A stretch of 36,841 nt of DNA from Oceanicaulis sp. (lineage in GTDB: Bacteria > Pseudomonadota > Alphaproteobacteria > Caulobacterales > Maricaulaceae). The stretch is from the NCBI GenBank assembly GCA_020832735.1, contig JAFIEB010000014.1, forward strand, positions 1 to 36,841, written 5' to 3'. A program made the position numbers and the translations under genes. Positions within the stretch are counted from its first letter, which is position 1. Every line of letters begins with the position of its first letter. Below the pieces are notes generated by a model, which had not been told where the DNA came from, ran no database searches, and saw only the letters and a program-made list of their open reading frames with translations. Positions 14,779 through 23,597 of the stretch are shown in pieces.

Positions 14779-16197
14779 GTGAGACGCCTGCCCGCCCTTG
14801 CCATAGTCGGCCGTCCCAATGTGGGCAAGTCGACCCTGTTCAACCGTCTGGCGGGCAAACCGCTGGCGATCGTGGATGATCGCCCCGGCATCACCCGCGA
14901 CCGGCGCGAGGCGCGCGGCCGGCTGGGCGATCTTGATCTGCGCCTGATCGACACCGCCGGATATGAGGACGCGGCCACCGGCATCGAGGTGCGCATGCGC
15001 GCCCAGACCGAGCGCGCGCTCCAGGACGCCGATGTCTGCATCTTCCTTATTGACGGGCGCGAGGGCGTCACCGCGCTGGACCTGCGCTTTGCTGACGTGC
15101 TGCGCAAGGCCGGCCGCCCGGTGATCCTGGCGGTCAACAAGTGCGAGGGTGCGCGCGGGGATGCGGGGATCAACGAAGCCTGGTCGATGGGGCTTGGCGA
15201 GCCGGTGCCCGTTTCCGCCGCGCACGGGGAGGGGATGAGCGATCTCTTCCAGCGTCTGATCGCGGTGCTGGCGGACGTCAATCTGGACACCGCGCCCGCG
15301 CCTGGCGCTGACGCCGGTGCGCTCGCCGGAGAGGATGAGGCCTTTGATCCCGACGCCGAGAGCGAGCCGGACGATAGCGCGCCGCTGCGCATCGCAGTGG
15401 TCGGACGGCCCAATGTCGGAAAATCCACCCTGGTCAACGCCCTGATCGGCGAGGAGCGCGTGATTACGGGCCCGGAATCGGGCCTGACGCGCGACGCCAT
15501 TGCGGTGGAGTGGGAGTGGGAAGGGCGCCGGGTGCGCCTGCACGATACGGCCGGACTGCGCAAGCGCGGCAAGGTTGATGACCGGATCGAGCGCATGAGC
15601 GCGGCTGATACGCTGCGCGCCATCAAGTTCGCCGAGATCGTCCTGCTGCTGGTGGACGCCGAGCGCCCGTTCGAGAAACAGGACCTGACCATCGCCGACC
15701 GCGTGGAGACTGAAGGGCGCGGCCTGATCGTCGTCCTGACCAAATGGGACCTTGTCACCGACAAGCAGGCGCGGCTGGCCGAGATGCGCGAGGCGTTCGA
15801 ACACCATCTGCCCCAGGTCAAGGGCGCGCCGCTGATCCCGGTCTCCGCCGTGACAGGGCGCGGGCTCGACCAGATCATGCCCGCTGTCGCGGCGCTGCAC
15901 CGCAACTGGTGCGCCAAGGTCAAGACGCGCGATCTCAATGACTGGCTGGGCGAAATGACCCAGCGCCATCCCCCGCCGGCGGTGGACGGGCGGCGCGTCA
16001 AGGCGCGCTACATGGCCCAGACCAAGGCGCGCCCGCCGACCTTCGTGCTGATGGCGTCACGCGCCTCGCACCTGCCCGAAAGCTACAAGCGCTATCTGGT
16101 CAATGGGTTGCGCGAAGCTTTTGATCTGCCTGGCGTGCCGATCCGCCTGATCGTCAAGGCGGGCGCCAATCCGTATGCGAAGAAATCGAAGCACTGA
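14779..16197 (+). CDS. der: GTPase Der (EngA), ribosome assembly
   Basis: Der is a tandem GTPase needed for maturation of the 50S ribosomal subunit. The first G domain shows GRPNVGKS (11-18), PGITRDRR, DTAGYED and NKCEG. The second has GRPNVGKS (209-216), DTAGLRKRGK and TKWD. A KH-like C-terminal domain (about 360-472) ends in a basic KKSKH tail. An acidic linker (about 175-203) joins the G domains. The start codon is GTG, giving 472 residues, a normal length. It lies 39 bases after bamB and converges on rlmE with a 14-base gap that holds no evident terminator. Confidence 0.97.
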   Translation: MRRLPALAIVGRPNVGKSTLFNRLAGKPLAIVDDRPGITRDRREARGRLGDLDLRLIDTAGYEDAATGIEVRMRAQTERALQDADVCIFLIDGREGVTALDLRFADVLRKAGRPVILAVNKCEGARGDAGINEAWSMGLGEPVPVSAAHGEGMSDLFQRLIAVLADVNLDTAPAPGADAGALAGEDEAFDPDAESEPDDSAPLRIAVVGRPNVGKSTLVNALIGEERVITGPESGLTRDAIAVEWEWEGRRVRLHDTAGLRKRGKVDDRIERMSAADTLRAIKFAEIVLLLVDAERPFEKQDLTIADRVETEGRGLIVVLTKWDLVTDKQARLAEMREAFEHHLPQVKGAPLIPVSAVTGRGLDQIMPAVAALHRNWCAKVKTRDLNDWLGEMTQRHPPPAVDGRRVKARYMAQTKARPPTFVLMASRASHLPESYKRYLVNGLREAFDLPGVPIRLIVKAGANPYAKKSKH

Positions 16198-16211
16198 CCG
16201 GACGCGACCGC

Positions 16212-16940
16212 TCAGCCCCGGAATCCCTGCGCGATGAGGAAGGTCTCTGCGCTCTCGCTGCGGCTGGCGGGCGGCTTGTAGTGGCGTACCTTTTCAAACC
16301 GGCTTTTGAGCGCATCCAGCACGTCCTGCGAGGCGCCGCCCTGGAAAACCTTGGCGACGAACCCGCCGCCGGGTTTGAGAACGTCCATGGCGAAATAGGC
16401 CGCCGCCTCCACCAGGGCGACAATGCGCAGGTGATCAGTGGCCTTGTGGCCGGTGGTCCAGGGCGCGAGATCTGACAGCACCAGATCGGCCGGACCGCCC
16501 AGCGCGCGCTTGAGCGCGGCGGGCGCGTCAGGATCGGTGAAGTCCATTTGCAGCAGAATGGCGCCGGGAATAGGGGCCATTTCCAGAAGGTCGACGCCCG
16601 CGACATGGCTGGCGCCGCGCTTGAGCGCCACCTGGGCCCAGCCGCCCGGCGCGGCCCCCAGATCAGCTACCCGCATGCCCGGCCGGATCAGGCCGAACTT
16701 GTCGTCCAGCTCGGTCAGCTTGTAGGCGGCGCGGGAGCGGTAGCCTTCCTGGCGGGCTTTCGCCACATAGGGATCATTCAGCTGGCGGTTCAGCCAGAGC
16801 TGGGAGGAGTGCTTGCGCCCGCGCGCGGTCTTGACCCGGGTGCGCAGCTGCTTGGATGCGCGCGCATCCCCGCCTTTGGTGACCGGTCCCGACCGGCGGC
16901 GCCGGCGCGGTTCTTCCTCATCGTCTCCGGTCCCGCTCAT
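16212..16940 (-). CDS. rlmE: 23S rRNA 2'-O-ribose methyltransferase RlmE
   Basis: RlmE (FtsJ/RrmJ) methylates the 2'-hydroxyl of a uridine in the 23S rRNA A-loop using S-adenosylmethionine. The SAM-binding motif DLGAAPGGW is at 93-101. The catalytic tetrad is complete: Lys74 (AAYKL), Asp157 (LSDLAP), Lys197 (VAKVFQGG) and Glu232 (SAETF), with spacing close to that of the Escherichia coli enzyme. A basic N-terminal extension of about 35 residues, rich in arginine, probably helps RNA contact. Its ATG overlaps the stop of the Ppx/GppA gene, so the two are translationally coupled. It is convergent with der. Confidence 0.96.
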   Translation of the reverse strand: MSGTGDDEEEPRRRRRSGPVTKGGDARASKQLRTRVKTARGRKHSSQLWLNRQLNDPYVAKARQEGYRSRAAYKLTELDDKFGLIRPGMRVADLGAAPGGWAQVALKRGASHVAGVDLLEMAPIPGAILLQMDFTDPDAPAALKRALGGPADLVLSDLAPWTTGHKATDHLRIVALVEAAAYFAMDVLKPGGGFVAKVFQGGASQDVLDALKSRFEKVRHYKPPASRSESAETFLIAQGFRG

Positions 16941-18052
16941 GATGCGTCCTTGCTTCTGCGCGCCCGGGTGCGTCCGCGCGTGCCGCGCCGGCGGCGCGGG
17001 CGCATCAGGCCGAGCAATATGCCCTCGCGCAGGCCGCGGTCCCCGACCCGAACGCGTTCGGTCGGCCAGGCGTCCATCACGGCTTCGTAAATGGCGCAGC
17101 CCGCCAGCACCAGATCAGCGCGGTCATCGCCGATGCAGCCCTCGCGCGAGCGCCCGGCCCGGTCCTGCACCGCCAGGCGCTGGCAGGCCTCGCGCGCCTC
17201 ATGGGTGCTCATCCACATCCCGTCGACCTTGTCGCGCACATAGCGCTCGAGATTGAGATGCACGCCTGCGACCGAGGTCACGGTGCCCGACGTGCCCACC
17301 AGATGAGCGCGTCCCTGCGCGAACAGGGGGCGAAGCTTGCGCGCGCCGCGCGGGGCGCGCAGATGCCGGGACGCGCAGGCTTTCATGTCCGCGTACCAGG
17401 CGGCGCGCTCGGCCGGGTCGTCCGGTTCGGGAAAACGGTCTGACAGCGTGACCACGCCCAGCGGCATGGTCGACCAGCCGCGCAGGGGCGGGCGCCCGCC
17501 CGATTGCAGCGCGCCGCGCGAGCGCCATTCGGCCAGATCCACCCAGCACAGCTCGGTCGATCCGCCGCCAATGTCCACCACCAGCGCCGCGTCCATGGCC
17601 GGATCAAGCAGATCCAGGCTGCCCTGCACGGCCAGGCGCGCCTCTTCTTCGGCTGTGATGATCTCCAGATCGAGCCCGGTGGCTTCGCGCGCGCGCTCCA
17701 GGAACTCCGCCCCGTTTTCGGCGGCGCGGCAGGCCTCCGTCGCGATGGCGCGCAGGCGGGTCACATTGCGGCGCTTGACCCGGTCGGCGCAGACGCTGAG
17801 CGACTCAAGGGCGCGCGTCATGGCCGGTTCCGACAACCGCCCGGTGGACAGGAGCCCTTCGCCCAGCCGCACAATGCGCGAATAGGCGTCGACCACGCGA
17901 AATCCGCCCGGCGTCTTGCGCGCCAGGAGCATGCGGCAGTTATTCGTACCGAGATCGATCGCGCCGTAGACCGTGTCGGCCGGTCCCTTGCGGGGCGGAC
18001 GCGCCGGTGGCGGGCGCGGCGAATCGGAGCCTGCGGCATCCTTCGCCATCAT
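16937..18052 (-). CDS. Ppx/GppA family phosphatase (exopolyphosphatase or pppGpp phosphatase)
   Basis: This is a cytoplasmic ASKHA-fold phosphatase of 371 residues that hydrolyses polyphosphate and/or pppGpp. Family motifs are [15 protein letters not shown] near residue 30, [14 protein letters not shown], a phosphate loop [27 protein letters not shown] and [14 protein letters not shown]. It is the short form without the C-terminal HD domain of Escherichia coli Ppx, as is common in alphaproteobacteria. Which substrate it prefers cannot be read. I chose the ATG at 18052, preceded by GGGGACGAAT. The frame stays open to a GTG at 18157, but that extension lacks family similarity. The C-terminus is very arginine-rich. 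It is coupled to rlmE and divergent from hspQ. Confidence 0.9.
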   Translation of the reverse strand: MMAKDAAGSDSPRPPPARPPRKGPADTVYGAIDLGTNNCRMLLARKTPGGFRVVDAYSRIVRLGEGLLSTGRLSEPAMTRALESLSVCADRVKRRNVTRLRAIATEACRAAENGAEFLERAREATGLDLEIITAEEEARLAVQGSLDLLDPAMDAALVVDIGGGSTELCWVDLAEWRSRGALQSGGRPPLRGWSTMPLGVVTLSDRFPEPDDPAERAAWYADMKACASRHLRAPRGARKLRPLFAQGRAHLVGTSGTVTSVAGVHLNLERYVRDKVDGMWMSTHEAREACQRLAVQDRAGRSREGCIGDDRADLVLAGCAIYEAVMDAWPTERVRVGDRGLREGILLGLMRPRRRRGTRGRTRARRSKDAS

Positions 18053-18246
18053 ATTCGTCCCCGTTGCGCCGTCCGGTCCGCAGCGCGCCTGCCTTGCGGG
18101 GCGCAGCCATCGGGGGACTTGTCCGGCGCTGACTTCAATTAATGACGAGAATAACACGGTTCGGGTTTCACGTAAGCCGGGCGCGGCGCCCCATGCTGGA
18201 ACCGGCGCGGAAATTGCTTATCTGGGATAGCAGGAGGCCTTGTGCG
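18053..18246. other. Divergent intergenic region between ppx/gppA and hspQ
   Basis: These 194 bases must hold promoters for both directions. I see an AT-richer patch at 18135-18156 and a TATCTG-like box shortly before hspQ (about 18221-18226), with only a poor -35 partner. A CCCCAT element at about 18190 resembles half of a heat-shock sigma-32 promoter but lacks a CTTG box at the right distance. No clear operator was found. Confidence 0.4.
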
Positions 18247-18597
18247 ATGACCCAGGCGGACGTCCCGCTCAGACATGCCAAATACGGTCCGGGCGACATT
18301 GTGCGCCACCGGCTGTTTCCGTTCCGCGGCGTGGTGTTTGACGTCGACCCCGAGTTCGCCAACTCGGAAGAATGGTGGCTGTCCATTCCCGAGGCGATCC
18401 GGCCGCACAAGGACCAGCCCTTCTATCACCTGCTCGCGGAGAATTCGGAGAGCTTCTACACCGCCTATGTCTCCGAGCAGAATCTGTTGCCGGACGCGCA
18501 TAACGGCGCCATCGGCCACCCGGCCGCCCAGGAATTCTTCGAAGGGTTCGACGGGGAACGCTATATCGTGAAATCACGCCCGGGCGGCGTGAACTGA
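18247..18597 (+). CDS. hspQ: Heat shock protein HspQ (YccV-like, hemimethylated-DNA-binding fold)
   Basis: HspQ-family proteins in Escherichia coli are heat-inducible, promote degradation of certain DnaA mutants and enhance the Lon protease. The 116 residues include the typical core: AKYGPGDIVRHRLFPFRGVVFDVDPEF in outline, NSEEWW, RPHKDQPFYHLLAEN and YVSEQNLLPD. The start is ATG 18247, preceded by a perfect AGGAGG at 18232-18237. An upstream in-frame ATG at 18142 would add 35 residues unlike the family. It is convergent with pleC and twelve bases from its stop. Confidence 0.92.
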   Translation: MTQADVPLRHAKYGPGDIVRHRLFPFRGVVFDVDPEFANSEEWWLSIPEAIRPHKDQPFYHLLAENSESFYTAYVSEQNLLPDAHNGAIGHPAAQEFFEGFDGERYIVKSRPGGVN

Positions 18598-18609
18598 CGC
18601 GCAGGCCTG

Positions 18610-21132
18610 TCAGGCGTGCCCGGCCGGCTGCAGGGCCTCCAGCTCGCCGTGACCGTCAGGAGCGATGACCGGACGGGCGGGCAGGGTGAACGAGACGGTC
18701 GTGCCCTTGCCCAGAACGGAATCAATCCGCAGCGTCCCGCCATGCAGCTCGATCAGCGATTTGGACAGCGCCAGCCCCAGGCCTGAACCCTGATGGCTCT
18801 TGGCGGTCTGGCTCTCGATCTGCTCGAAGGGCCGGCCCAGCCTGGGCAGATGTTCTTCGGGAATGCCGATGCCGGTGTCGGCTACTTGCAGCACGACGCC
18901 GTCGGCCGCGTCGAACCCGCGCACCTTCACCGTCCCGCCCTCGGGCGTGAACTTGACCGCGTTGGACATCAGATTGAGCAGAACCTGCTTGAGCGCACGC
19001 GGATCGGCCTCGATCTCGGGCAACTCTCCGGCCTCCACCGTCAGCGTGATGGATTTCTCCTCGGCGCGCGCGCGCATGATGCGCACGCATTGCTCGACCA
19101 CATCGCCGGGCAGGATGATTTCGGTCTGAAGCTGCATCTTCCCGGCCTCGCTCTTGGACATGTCCAGGATGTCGTTGATCAGGGACTGAAGGTGCTGGCC
19201 GGAGCTGAGAATATCGGAGACATAGCCCTTGTAGCGCGCGTCCCCGAGGGGGCCGAACATCTCGCCGGCCATGATTTCGGAAAACCCGTTGATGGCGTTG
19301 AGCGGCGTGCGCAGCTCATGGGACATGTTGGCCAGGAATTCGGACTTGGACCGGTTGGCTTCCTCGGCGCGCAGGCGTTCCTGCTGGTGGGCGCCGGCGA
19401 GCTCCTCAACGCGCGCCTGGCTGAGCTTGAGATTCTCCACAGTGCGGCGCAGGGCGCGCTCATTATCGCGCAGGGCTGTTTCCTGGGTTTTCAGGGCGGT
19501 GATGTCAGCGCCGACGCTAACCAGGCCGCCGTCCGCGGTGCGGCGTTCGGAATAGTGCAGCCAGCGTCCGTCGGAGAGCTCCAGATCGTAGGATTCAGCA
19601 CCGGCCTCGCCGTGCACGCGGGCGATGGCGCGCGCGGCCAGCACCTCTACGTCGCCATAGCTCATGCCCGGGCGCAGGGCGGTGTCCGGGAAACCGAAGA
19701 AGTCGCGGAACTTCCGGTTCCACAGCACCAGCCGGCGCCGGGAATCCCAGAGCACGAAGCTTTCAGTCATGGATTCCAGCGCGGCGCGCAGCCGGGTCTC
19801 GGCGGCCTGGACGCGCGCCTGGGCGCCCTTGCGTTCGGTGATGTCGATGGCCACGCCCACCAGCCGGCGCGTGCCGGCCATGATACGCCCGCGCATCTGC
19901 AGCCAGACCGGAAGCTGGGCCGAGCGCACCTCGACGTCGAGATCATGGGACTGGGCGGCGCTGCGCAGGGCCGCGCGCACCTTGTTGCGGTCCTCCTCGC
20001 TCAGCAGCAGCAGGAATTCCGGGCCTGACAACTCCTCTGCTTGCACCCGTCCCAGGACCTGGGCGAAGGATTCGGTCAGCAGCACGCTGTCGGTATCGAG
20101 ATCCCAGTCCCACACCCCGACCCGGGCGCCTTCCATGGCCAGGTGCAGGCGGTTCTGTGATTCGCGCAGCTTGCCTTCAGCCACGCCCAGCTCCCCGATG
20201 CGCTTGCGCAGCACCATGAACAGCGCGACCGACGCGCCCAGCGTGGCGGCGAACAGCAAGATGTTGAACAACAGGGTCTGGCGCCACTCGCCGCTGCTCA
20301 CTGCGCCCGGACCCAGGGTCAGGGCGTGCAGAGGCGCGCCCGAAACAGCGGCTGCGCCCAGCACGCTGTCGGACTCCCCCAGGCGCGCGCCATGCAGGGC
20401 GCCGCCACGCTCGGCCAGCCCGGCCACGGCGGCGGGATCAAGGCCGAACCGCTCGGCCGCCAGCGGCGCGCCCTCGAAAGGCGCCGCCGGGTGCAAGGCG
20501 ATCAGGCGTCCTGCGGCATCCGTCAGCAGGGCGATCTCGCCGGCCGCCAGACGCGGCAGCAGGGCGTCGGGATTGACCAGGACAAGCACCGCTCCGACTG
20601 CGCCGCCAGGCAGGCGCGCAGGATAGGCGGCCACTATGGGTGTTTCGCTTCCCGCGCGCACCGCCACGCCCCGGGGCTCGGCCAGGGCGGCGTCCGCAGC
20701 CGCGCGCAGGGCCGCGTGGGACGTGTCATGGCTGGCGATGATCCGTCCGCCCGGCAGCAGCAAGGCCGCCTCGTCCACCCAGGGCGAGCGTATCAGAGCG
20801 TCCAGCGCGGGCGCAGCGGCGCTGGCGGCGGCGTCCAGCTCGGGCAAGGTCTCAAGCTGGGCGGCGGTCAAGGCCAGAGCGCTGCGCACATCCGCCAGCC
20901 GGCCGGAAATGCGCTCGGCCAGAAAGGCTGAAGAGCGCGTCTGGGAGGCCTCCACCGCGGACTGGGCCGCGCGCCAGTCCTGATAAAGCTTGATCGCGAT
21001 GACCCCGCCGAACGCCAGCACAAAGCCCATCACCAGGGCCAGCGCCAGCCGCGATGAGGCGCCGCGGCGCAGGCTCTTGCCTGACAGCCCCGCACCCGTC
21101 CGGCTGCGCCTGGCGTCGCGTTTGCGAATCAT
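18610..21132 (-). CDS. pleC: PleC/PdhS-type sensor histidine kinase with periplasmic sensor and PAS domains
   Basis: This is an 840-residue membrane kinase. It has a first membrane helix (about 28-48), a periplasmic domain to about 285, a second helix (about 288-308) and a coiled linker. Two PAS-like domains follow (about 325-440 and 450-560, the first ending GVAIDITERK and the second SVGADITALK), then HisKA and HATPase_c. The phospho-histidine is His605 in ANMSHELRTPLNAINGF. The following SEIMAGEMFGPLGDARYKGY and LINDILDMSKSEAGKM are signatures of the DivJ/PleC/PdhS family, which acts on the DivK/PleD regulators of cell polarity. Caulobacter PleC is about 842 residues with its histidine near 610, so size and layout agree well. 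ATP-binding boxes (NLMSNAVKF, DTGIGIP, GSGLGLALS) are intact. PleC identity rather than a sister kinase is inferred. Confidence 0.85.
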   Translation of the reverse strand: MIRKRDARRSRTGAGLSGKSLRRGASSRLALALVMGFVLAFGGVIAIKLYQDWRAAQSAVEASQTRSSAFLAERISGRLADVRSALALTAAQLETLPELDAAASAAAPALDALIRSPWVDEAALLLPGGRIIASHDTSHAALRAAADAALAEPRGVAVRAGSETPIVAAYPARLPGGAVGAVLVLVNPDALLPRLAAGEIALLTDAAGRLIALHPAAPFEGAPLAAERFGLDPAAVAGLAERGGALHGARLGESDSVLGAAAVSGAPLHALTLGPGAVSSGEWRQTLLFNILLFAATLGASVALFMVLRKRIGELGVAEGKLRESQNRLHLAMEGARVGVWDWDLDTDSVLLTESFAQVLGRVQAEELSGPEFLLLLSEEDRNKVRAALRSAAQSHDLDVEVRSAQLPVWLQMRGRIMAGTRRLVGVAIDITERKGAQARVQAAETRLRAALESMTESFVLWDSRRRLVLWNRKFRDFFGFPDTALRPGMSYGDVEVLAARAIARVHGEAGAESYDLELSDGRWLHYSERRTADGGLVSVGADITALKTQETALRDNERALRRTVENLKLSQARVEELAGAHQQERLRAEEANRSKSEFLANMSHELRTPLNAINGFSEIMAGEMFGPLGDARYKGYVSDILSSGQHLQSLINDILDMSKSEAGKMQLQTEIILPGDVVEQCVRIMRARAEEKSITLTVEAGELPEIEADPRALKQVLLNLMSNAVKFTPEGGTVKVRGFDAADGVVLQVADTGIGIPEEHLPRLGRPFEQIESQTAKSHQGSGLGLALSKSLIELHGGTLRIDSVLGKGTTVSFTLPARPVIAPDGHGELEALQPAGHA

Positions 21133-21234
21133 GACGTCGAAAGTAAAGCGCGCGCTGGCGGTCCGTCCAGCACGGCGCGCCCTCAGGCGGCGTCGTTCTT
21201 CGCCCCTGACGCCCGCTTGTGGGCGGAATGAACC

Positions 21235-21795
21235 CTATCCGGCGGCGCGGACGGGCTCGGCGTCCTGGCCGGCTTGCGTGTCCGGTTTCGCCTTCACGGT
21301 GCGCACAGCGTCGCGGGCGCGCCTGGCCAGGGTGATCCAGTCGGGTCCGGCGTCAGGGTCTTCTGCGCCCAGGCGCGCCATGGTTTCGGCCAGCGCCAGC
21401 AGGCGGGGCGCCTGGACGATCAGGCGGGCCTGCTGTTCGATGCGGGCGGGATCGCGGTCATATTCGGCGCCGGGCACGCGCCAGCCGCCCCAGTTCTGCT
21501 CATCGGTGACCACCACAGGATAGGTGCCCGGCTGGGGGTGATGGGCGCATTCCTCGGGGGTCTGCCATTTGTTGCGGGCGCGCAGGAGCCGCCACTGGCC
21601 CGGTTCGCCTTGCTCCACCGCTTCCGCGCTGAGCTCGTCAGTGGTGAAATCGCGCCCCAGCCCGCAATCGTAATATATGCGCACCGGCTCCTCGACATCC
21701 TTCACCCATTGCGGCTTGACGCGCTCGATCAGCGCCCAGGTGCCCACCGGGCGCACGAATACGCGCTGATGCTTGTGAAAGACGGCTTTGGCCAT
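21235..21795 (-). CDS. Conserved-looking protein of unknown function beside pleC
   Basis: I do not recognise a named family for this 186-residue protein. The first 110 residues look like a well-formed small domain rich in aromatic and charged residues: AVFHKHQRVFVRPVGTWALI, EEPVRIYYDCGLGRDF, then NWGGWRVPGAEYDRDP. A helical part (about 120-165) and a disordered, alanine- and glutamine-containing tail follow. There is no signal peptide or membrane segment. I chose ATG 21795, with AAGGAG directly upstream, over a GTG at 21810. It lies between dprA and pleC on the same strand, about 100 bases before pleC, so it may be transcribed with pleC. A possible CtrA-type site lies upstream. Confidence 0.7.
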   Translation of the reverse strand: MAKAVFHKHQRVFVRPVGTWALIERVKPQWVKDVEEPVRIYYDCGLGRDFTTDELSAEAVEQGEPGQWRLLRARNKWQTPEECAHHPQPGTYPVVVTDEQNWGGWRVPGAEYDRDPARIEQQARLIVQAPRLLALAETMARLGAEDPDAGPDWITLARRARDAVRTVKAKPDTQAGQDAEPVRAAG

Positions 21796-21856
21796 GACGT
21801 GCTCCTTCACCAGGCAGCATCGCGCAGGCGTCTCAAATCCAGGTTAAGCCTCAAGG

Positions 21857-21871
21857 TAAAATGCGGGTTAA
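21857..21871 (-). promoter_or_regulatory. Possible CtrA-type site upstream of the unknown gene
   Basis: On the minus strand the bases read TTAA, seven bases, TTTA, matching seven of eight positions of the TTAA-N7-TTAA site of CtrA. A second TTAACC half-site lies 24 bases downstream at 21842-21847 on the same strand. The site overlaps the dprA stop and lies about 60 bases before the ATG at 21795. Chance occurrence is quite possible. Confidence 0.25.
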
Positions 21872-22998
21872 TCGTCCGGGTAGGCTGCGCGCACCAGCCC
21901 GCCTGGATCAATTTCGCATCGTCCCGCCAGCTCCAGCTCCACCAGCGCCGCCAGCACCGCGCCGGCGGGCGCGCCGGTCAGGCGGGCGAGCTCGTCCTTC
22001 GACACCGGGGCAGGGGAGAGCAATTCGGCGATGCGCTCGCGCACCGCGTCGGCGGCGTCCTCGCTCGCGCGCGGATCGGCCGGCCCGTCCTCGTAATCCC
22101 ATCCGCCCGGCTCCTTGAGGGCGGGCGGGCGGACGTTCTCAAGCACGGCGATGACGTCTTCGGCGCTCTCGATCAGGGCCGCGCCATCGCGCAGCAGGCG
22201 GTTGGTCCCGCGCGCACGCGGATCAAGGGGAGAGCCGGGCACGGCCATCACCTCGCGCCCCTGTTCGCCAGCCAGCCGGGCGGTGATGAGCGAGCCGGAG
22301 CGTTCAGCCGCCTCGACCACGACCACGCCCAGGGACAGTCCGGAAATCAGGCGGTTGCGGCGGGGGAAGTCGCGCGCCTGGGCGGCATAGTCTGGCGGCG
22401 TCTCGCTGACGATCAGGCCCTGGCGCGCGATGGCGTGGTGAAGCTCGTGGTGCTCTGGCGGATAGATGCGGGCCACGCCGCCGGCGACCACCGCCGCGGT
22501 GCCAGACTCCAGCGCAGCCGCGTGGGCTGCGCCGTCAATGCCGCGCGCCAGACCCGAGATCACCGTCACGCCGCGCCGGCCCAGCTCGCGCGCCAGATCA
22601 CCGGCGAAACGCAGGCCCACCGCCGAGGCGTTGCGAGCGCCCACAATGGCGCAGGACGGCTGGTCGTCAGGGTTGAGCGGTCCCAAAAGGGTGAGAACGG
22701 GCGGGGGCGGGTCGAGCGCAGCCAGCAGCTTTGGAAATTCCGGCTCGCAGGCGCAGACGAGGCGGGCGCCCAGCTCCTCATGGCGGTCCAGTTCGGCCTC
22801 GGCCTTGTCGCGTGTCACGATCTCAAAGCGTCCGGTGCGCCCGCCCCGGCGCGCCAGGCGCGGCAATTCGGCGATGGCGGCGTCCGGCGAGCCGTACCGC
22901 GTGATCAGCTGATAGAAGGTGACCGGTCCCACCCCGGAGGTGCGCGCCAGCCTGAGCCAGTCAAGCCGCCCGGCCCGGGTCAGGCGCGCAGCGTTCAT
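21868..22998 (-). CDS. dprA: DNA-processing protein DprA (Smf)
   Basis: DprA binds incoming single-stranded DNA and loads RecA during natural transformation. The 376 residues have an N-terminal helical domain with [18 protein letters not shown] and a Rossmann-like core with [39 protein letters not shown] and GSLITARLA. The C-terminal winged-helix domain (about 310-370) carries [23 protein letters not shown]. The usual GSR motif reads GAR here, as in many alphaproteobacteria. The ATG overlaps the plsY stop, so translation is coupled. Presence of dprA alone does not show competence. Confidence 0.95.
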   Translation of the reverse strand: MNAARLTRAGRLDWLRLARTSGVGPVTFYQLITRYGSPDAAIAELPRLARRGGRTGRFEIVTRDKAEAELDRHEELGARLVCACEPEFPKLLAALDPPPPVLTLLGPLNPDDQPSCAIVGARNASAVGLRFAGDLARELGRRGVTVISGLARGIDGAAHAAALESGTAAVVAGGVARIYPPEHHELHHAIARQGLIVSETPPDYAAQARDFPRRNRLISGLSLGVVVVEAAERSGSLITARLAGEQGREVMAVPGSPLDPRARGTNRLLRDGAALIESAEDVIAVLENVRPPALKEPGGWDYEDGPADPRASEDAADAVRERIAELLSPAPVSKDELARLTGAPAGAVLAALVELELAGRCEIDPGGLVRAAYPDD

Positions 22999-23594
22999 GT
23001 CTTCGCGGCGCCGATGCGCGGCTCGGTCCCGTTGAGCAGCCGGGCGATGTTCTCGCGATGGCGCCAGTAGAGCGGCAGGGCGAGCAGCAGGGCGAGCAGC
23101 GCCACGTCATGACGCCCGAAGGCCAGCGCCAGGGCCGGCGCGGCGGCGGAGGCGGCCAGCGCCGACAGACTGGAAATGCGCATCAGCAGCGCCATGCCCA
23201 GCCAGGTAAAGCAGGTCAGCAATCCCACCGGCCAGGCCGCCGCCAGCATCACGCCGAGAAATGTCGCGACGCCCTTGCCGCCCTTGAATTTGAGCCAGAC
23301 CGGGAAGCAATGGCCGAAAAAGGCCGCGCCGCCCGCGATCAGGCCGGCTTCGGTGGAGTGCAGGAAGGTGAAGGCCAGGCAGGCCAGTCCGGCCTTGCCG
23401 CTGTCCAGGATGAGCGTGGCCAGCGCCAGATCCTTGCGGCCCGTGCGCAGCACATTGGTCGCGCCGATATTGCCTGAGCCGATGGTGCGGATATCGCCCA
23501 GCCCGGCCAGCCGCGTCAGCAGCAGGCCGAACGGAATGGAGCCGAACAGATAACCGCCCGCCAGGGCCAGCAGCACAAACGCATCAAATGGCAT
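22995..23594 (-). CDS. plsY: Glycerol-3-phosphate acyltransferase PlsY
   Basis: PlsY is an inner-membrane enzyme that transfers an acyl group from acyl-phosphate to glycerol 3-phosphate, the first step of phospholipid synthesis. The 199 residues carry the three conserved motifs: GSIPFG near 18 with [15 protein letters not shown], then [18 protein letters not shown] with the phosphate-binding glycine loop, and [13 protein letters not shown] near the C-terminus. About five membrane helices are expected. It starts three bases after the pseudo-dihydroorotase stop and overlaps dprA, so it sits inside a pyrB-pyrC'-plsY-dprA operon. Confidence 0.96.
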   Translation of the reverse strand: MPFDAFVLLALAGGYLFGSIPFGLLLTRLAGLGDIRTIGSGNIGATNVLRTGRKDLALATLILDSGKAGLACLAFTFLHSTEAGLIAGGAAFFGHCFPVWLKFKGGKGVATFLGVMLAAAWPVGLLTCFTWLGMALLMRISSLSALAASAAAPALALAFGRHDVALLALLLALPLYWRHRENIARLLNGTEPRIGAAKT

Positions 23595-23597
23595 GGC

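Noticed and set aside
18180-18246. Sigma-32 heat-shock promoter before hspQ
   Set aside because: A CCCCAT box is present but no CTTG-type -35 element lies at a suitable distance.
21274-23070. Long plus-strand open frame (598 codons) opposite dprA and the unknown gene
   Set aside because: Low-complexity Gln/His/Arg/Gly-rich translation and complete overlap with dprA.
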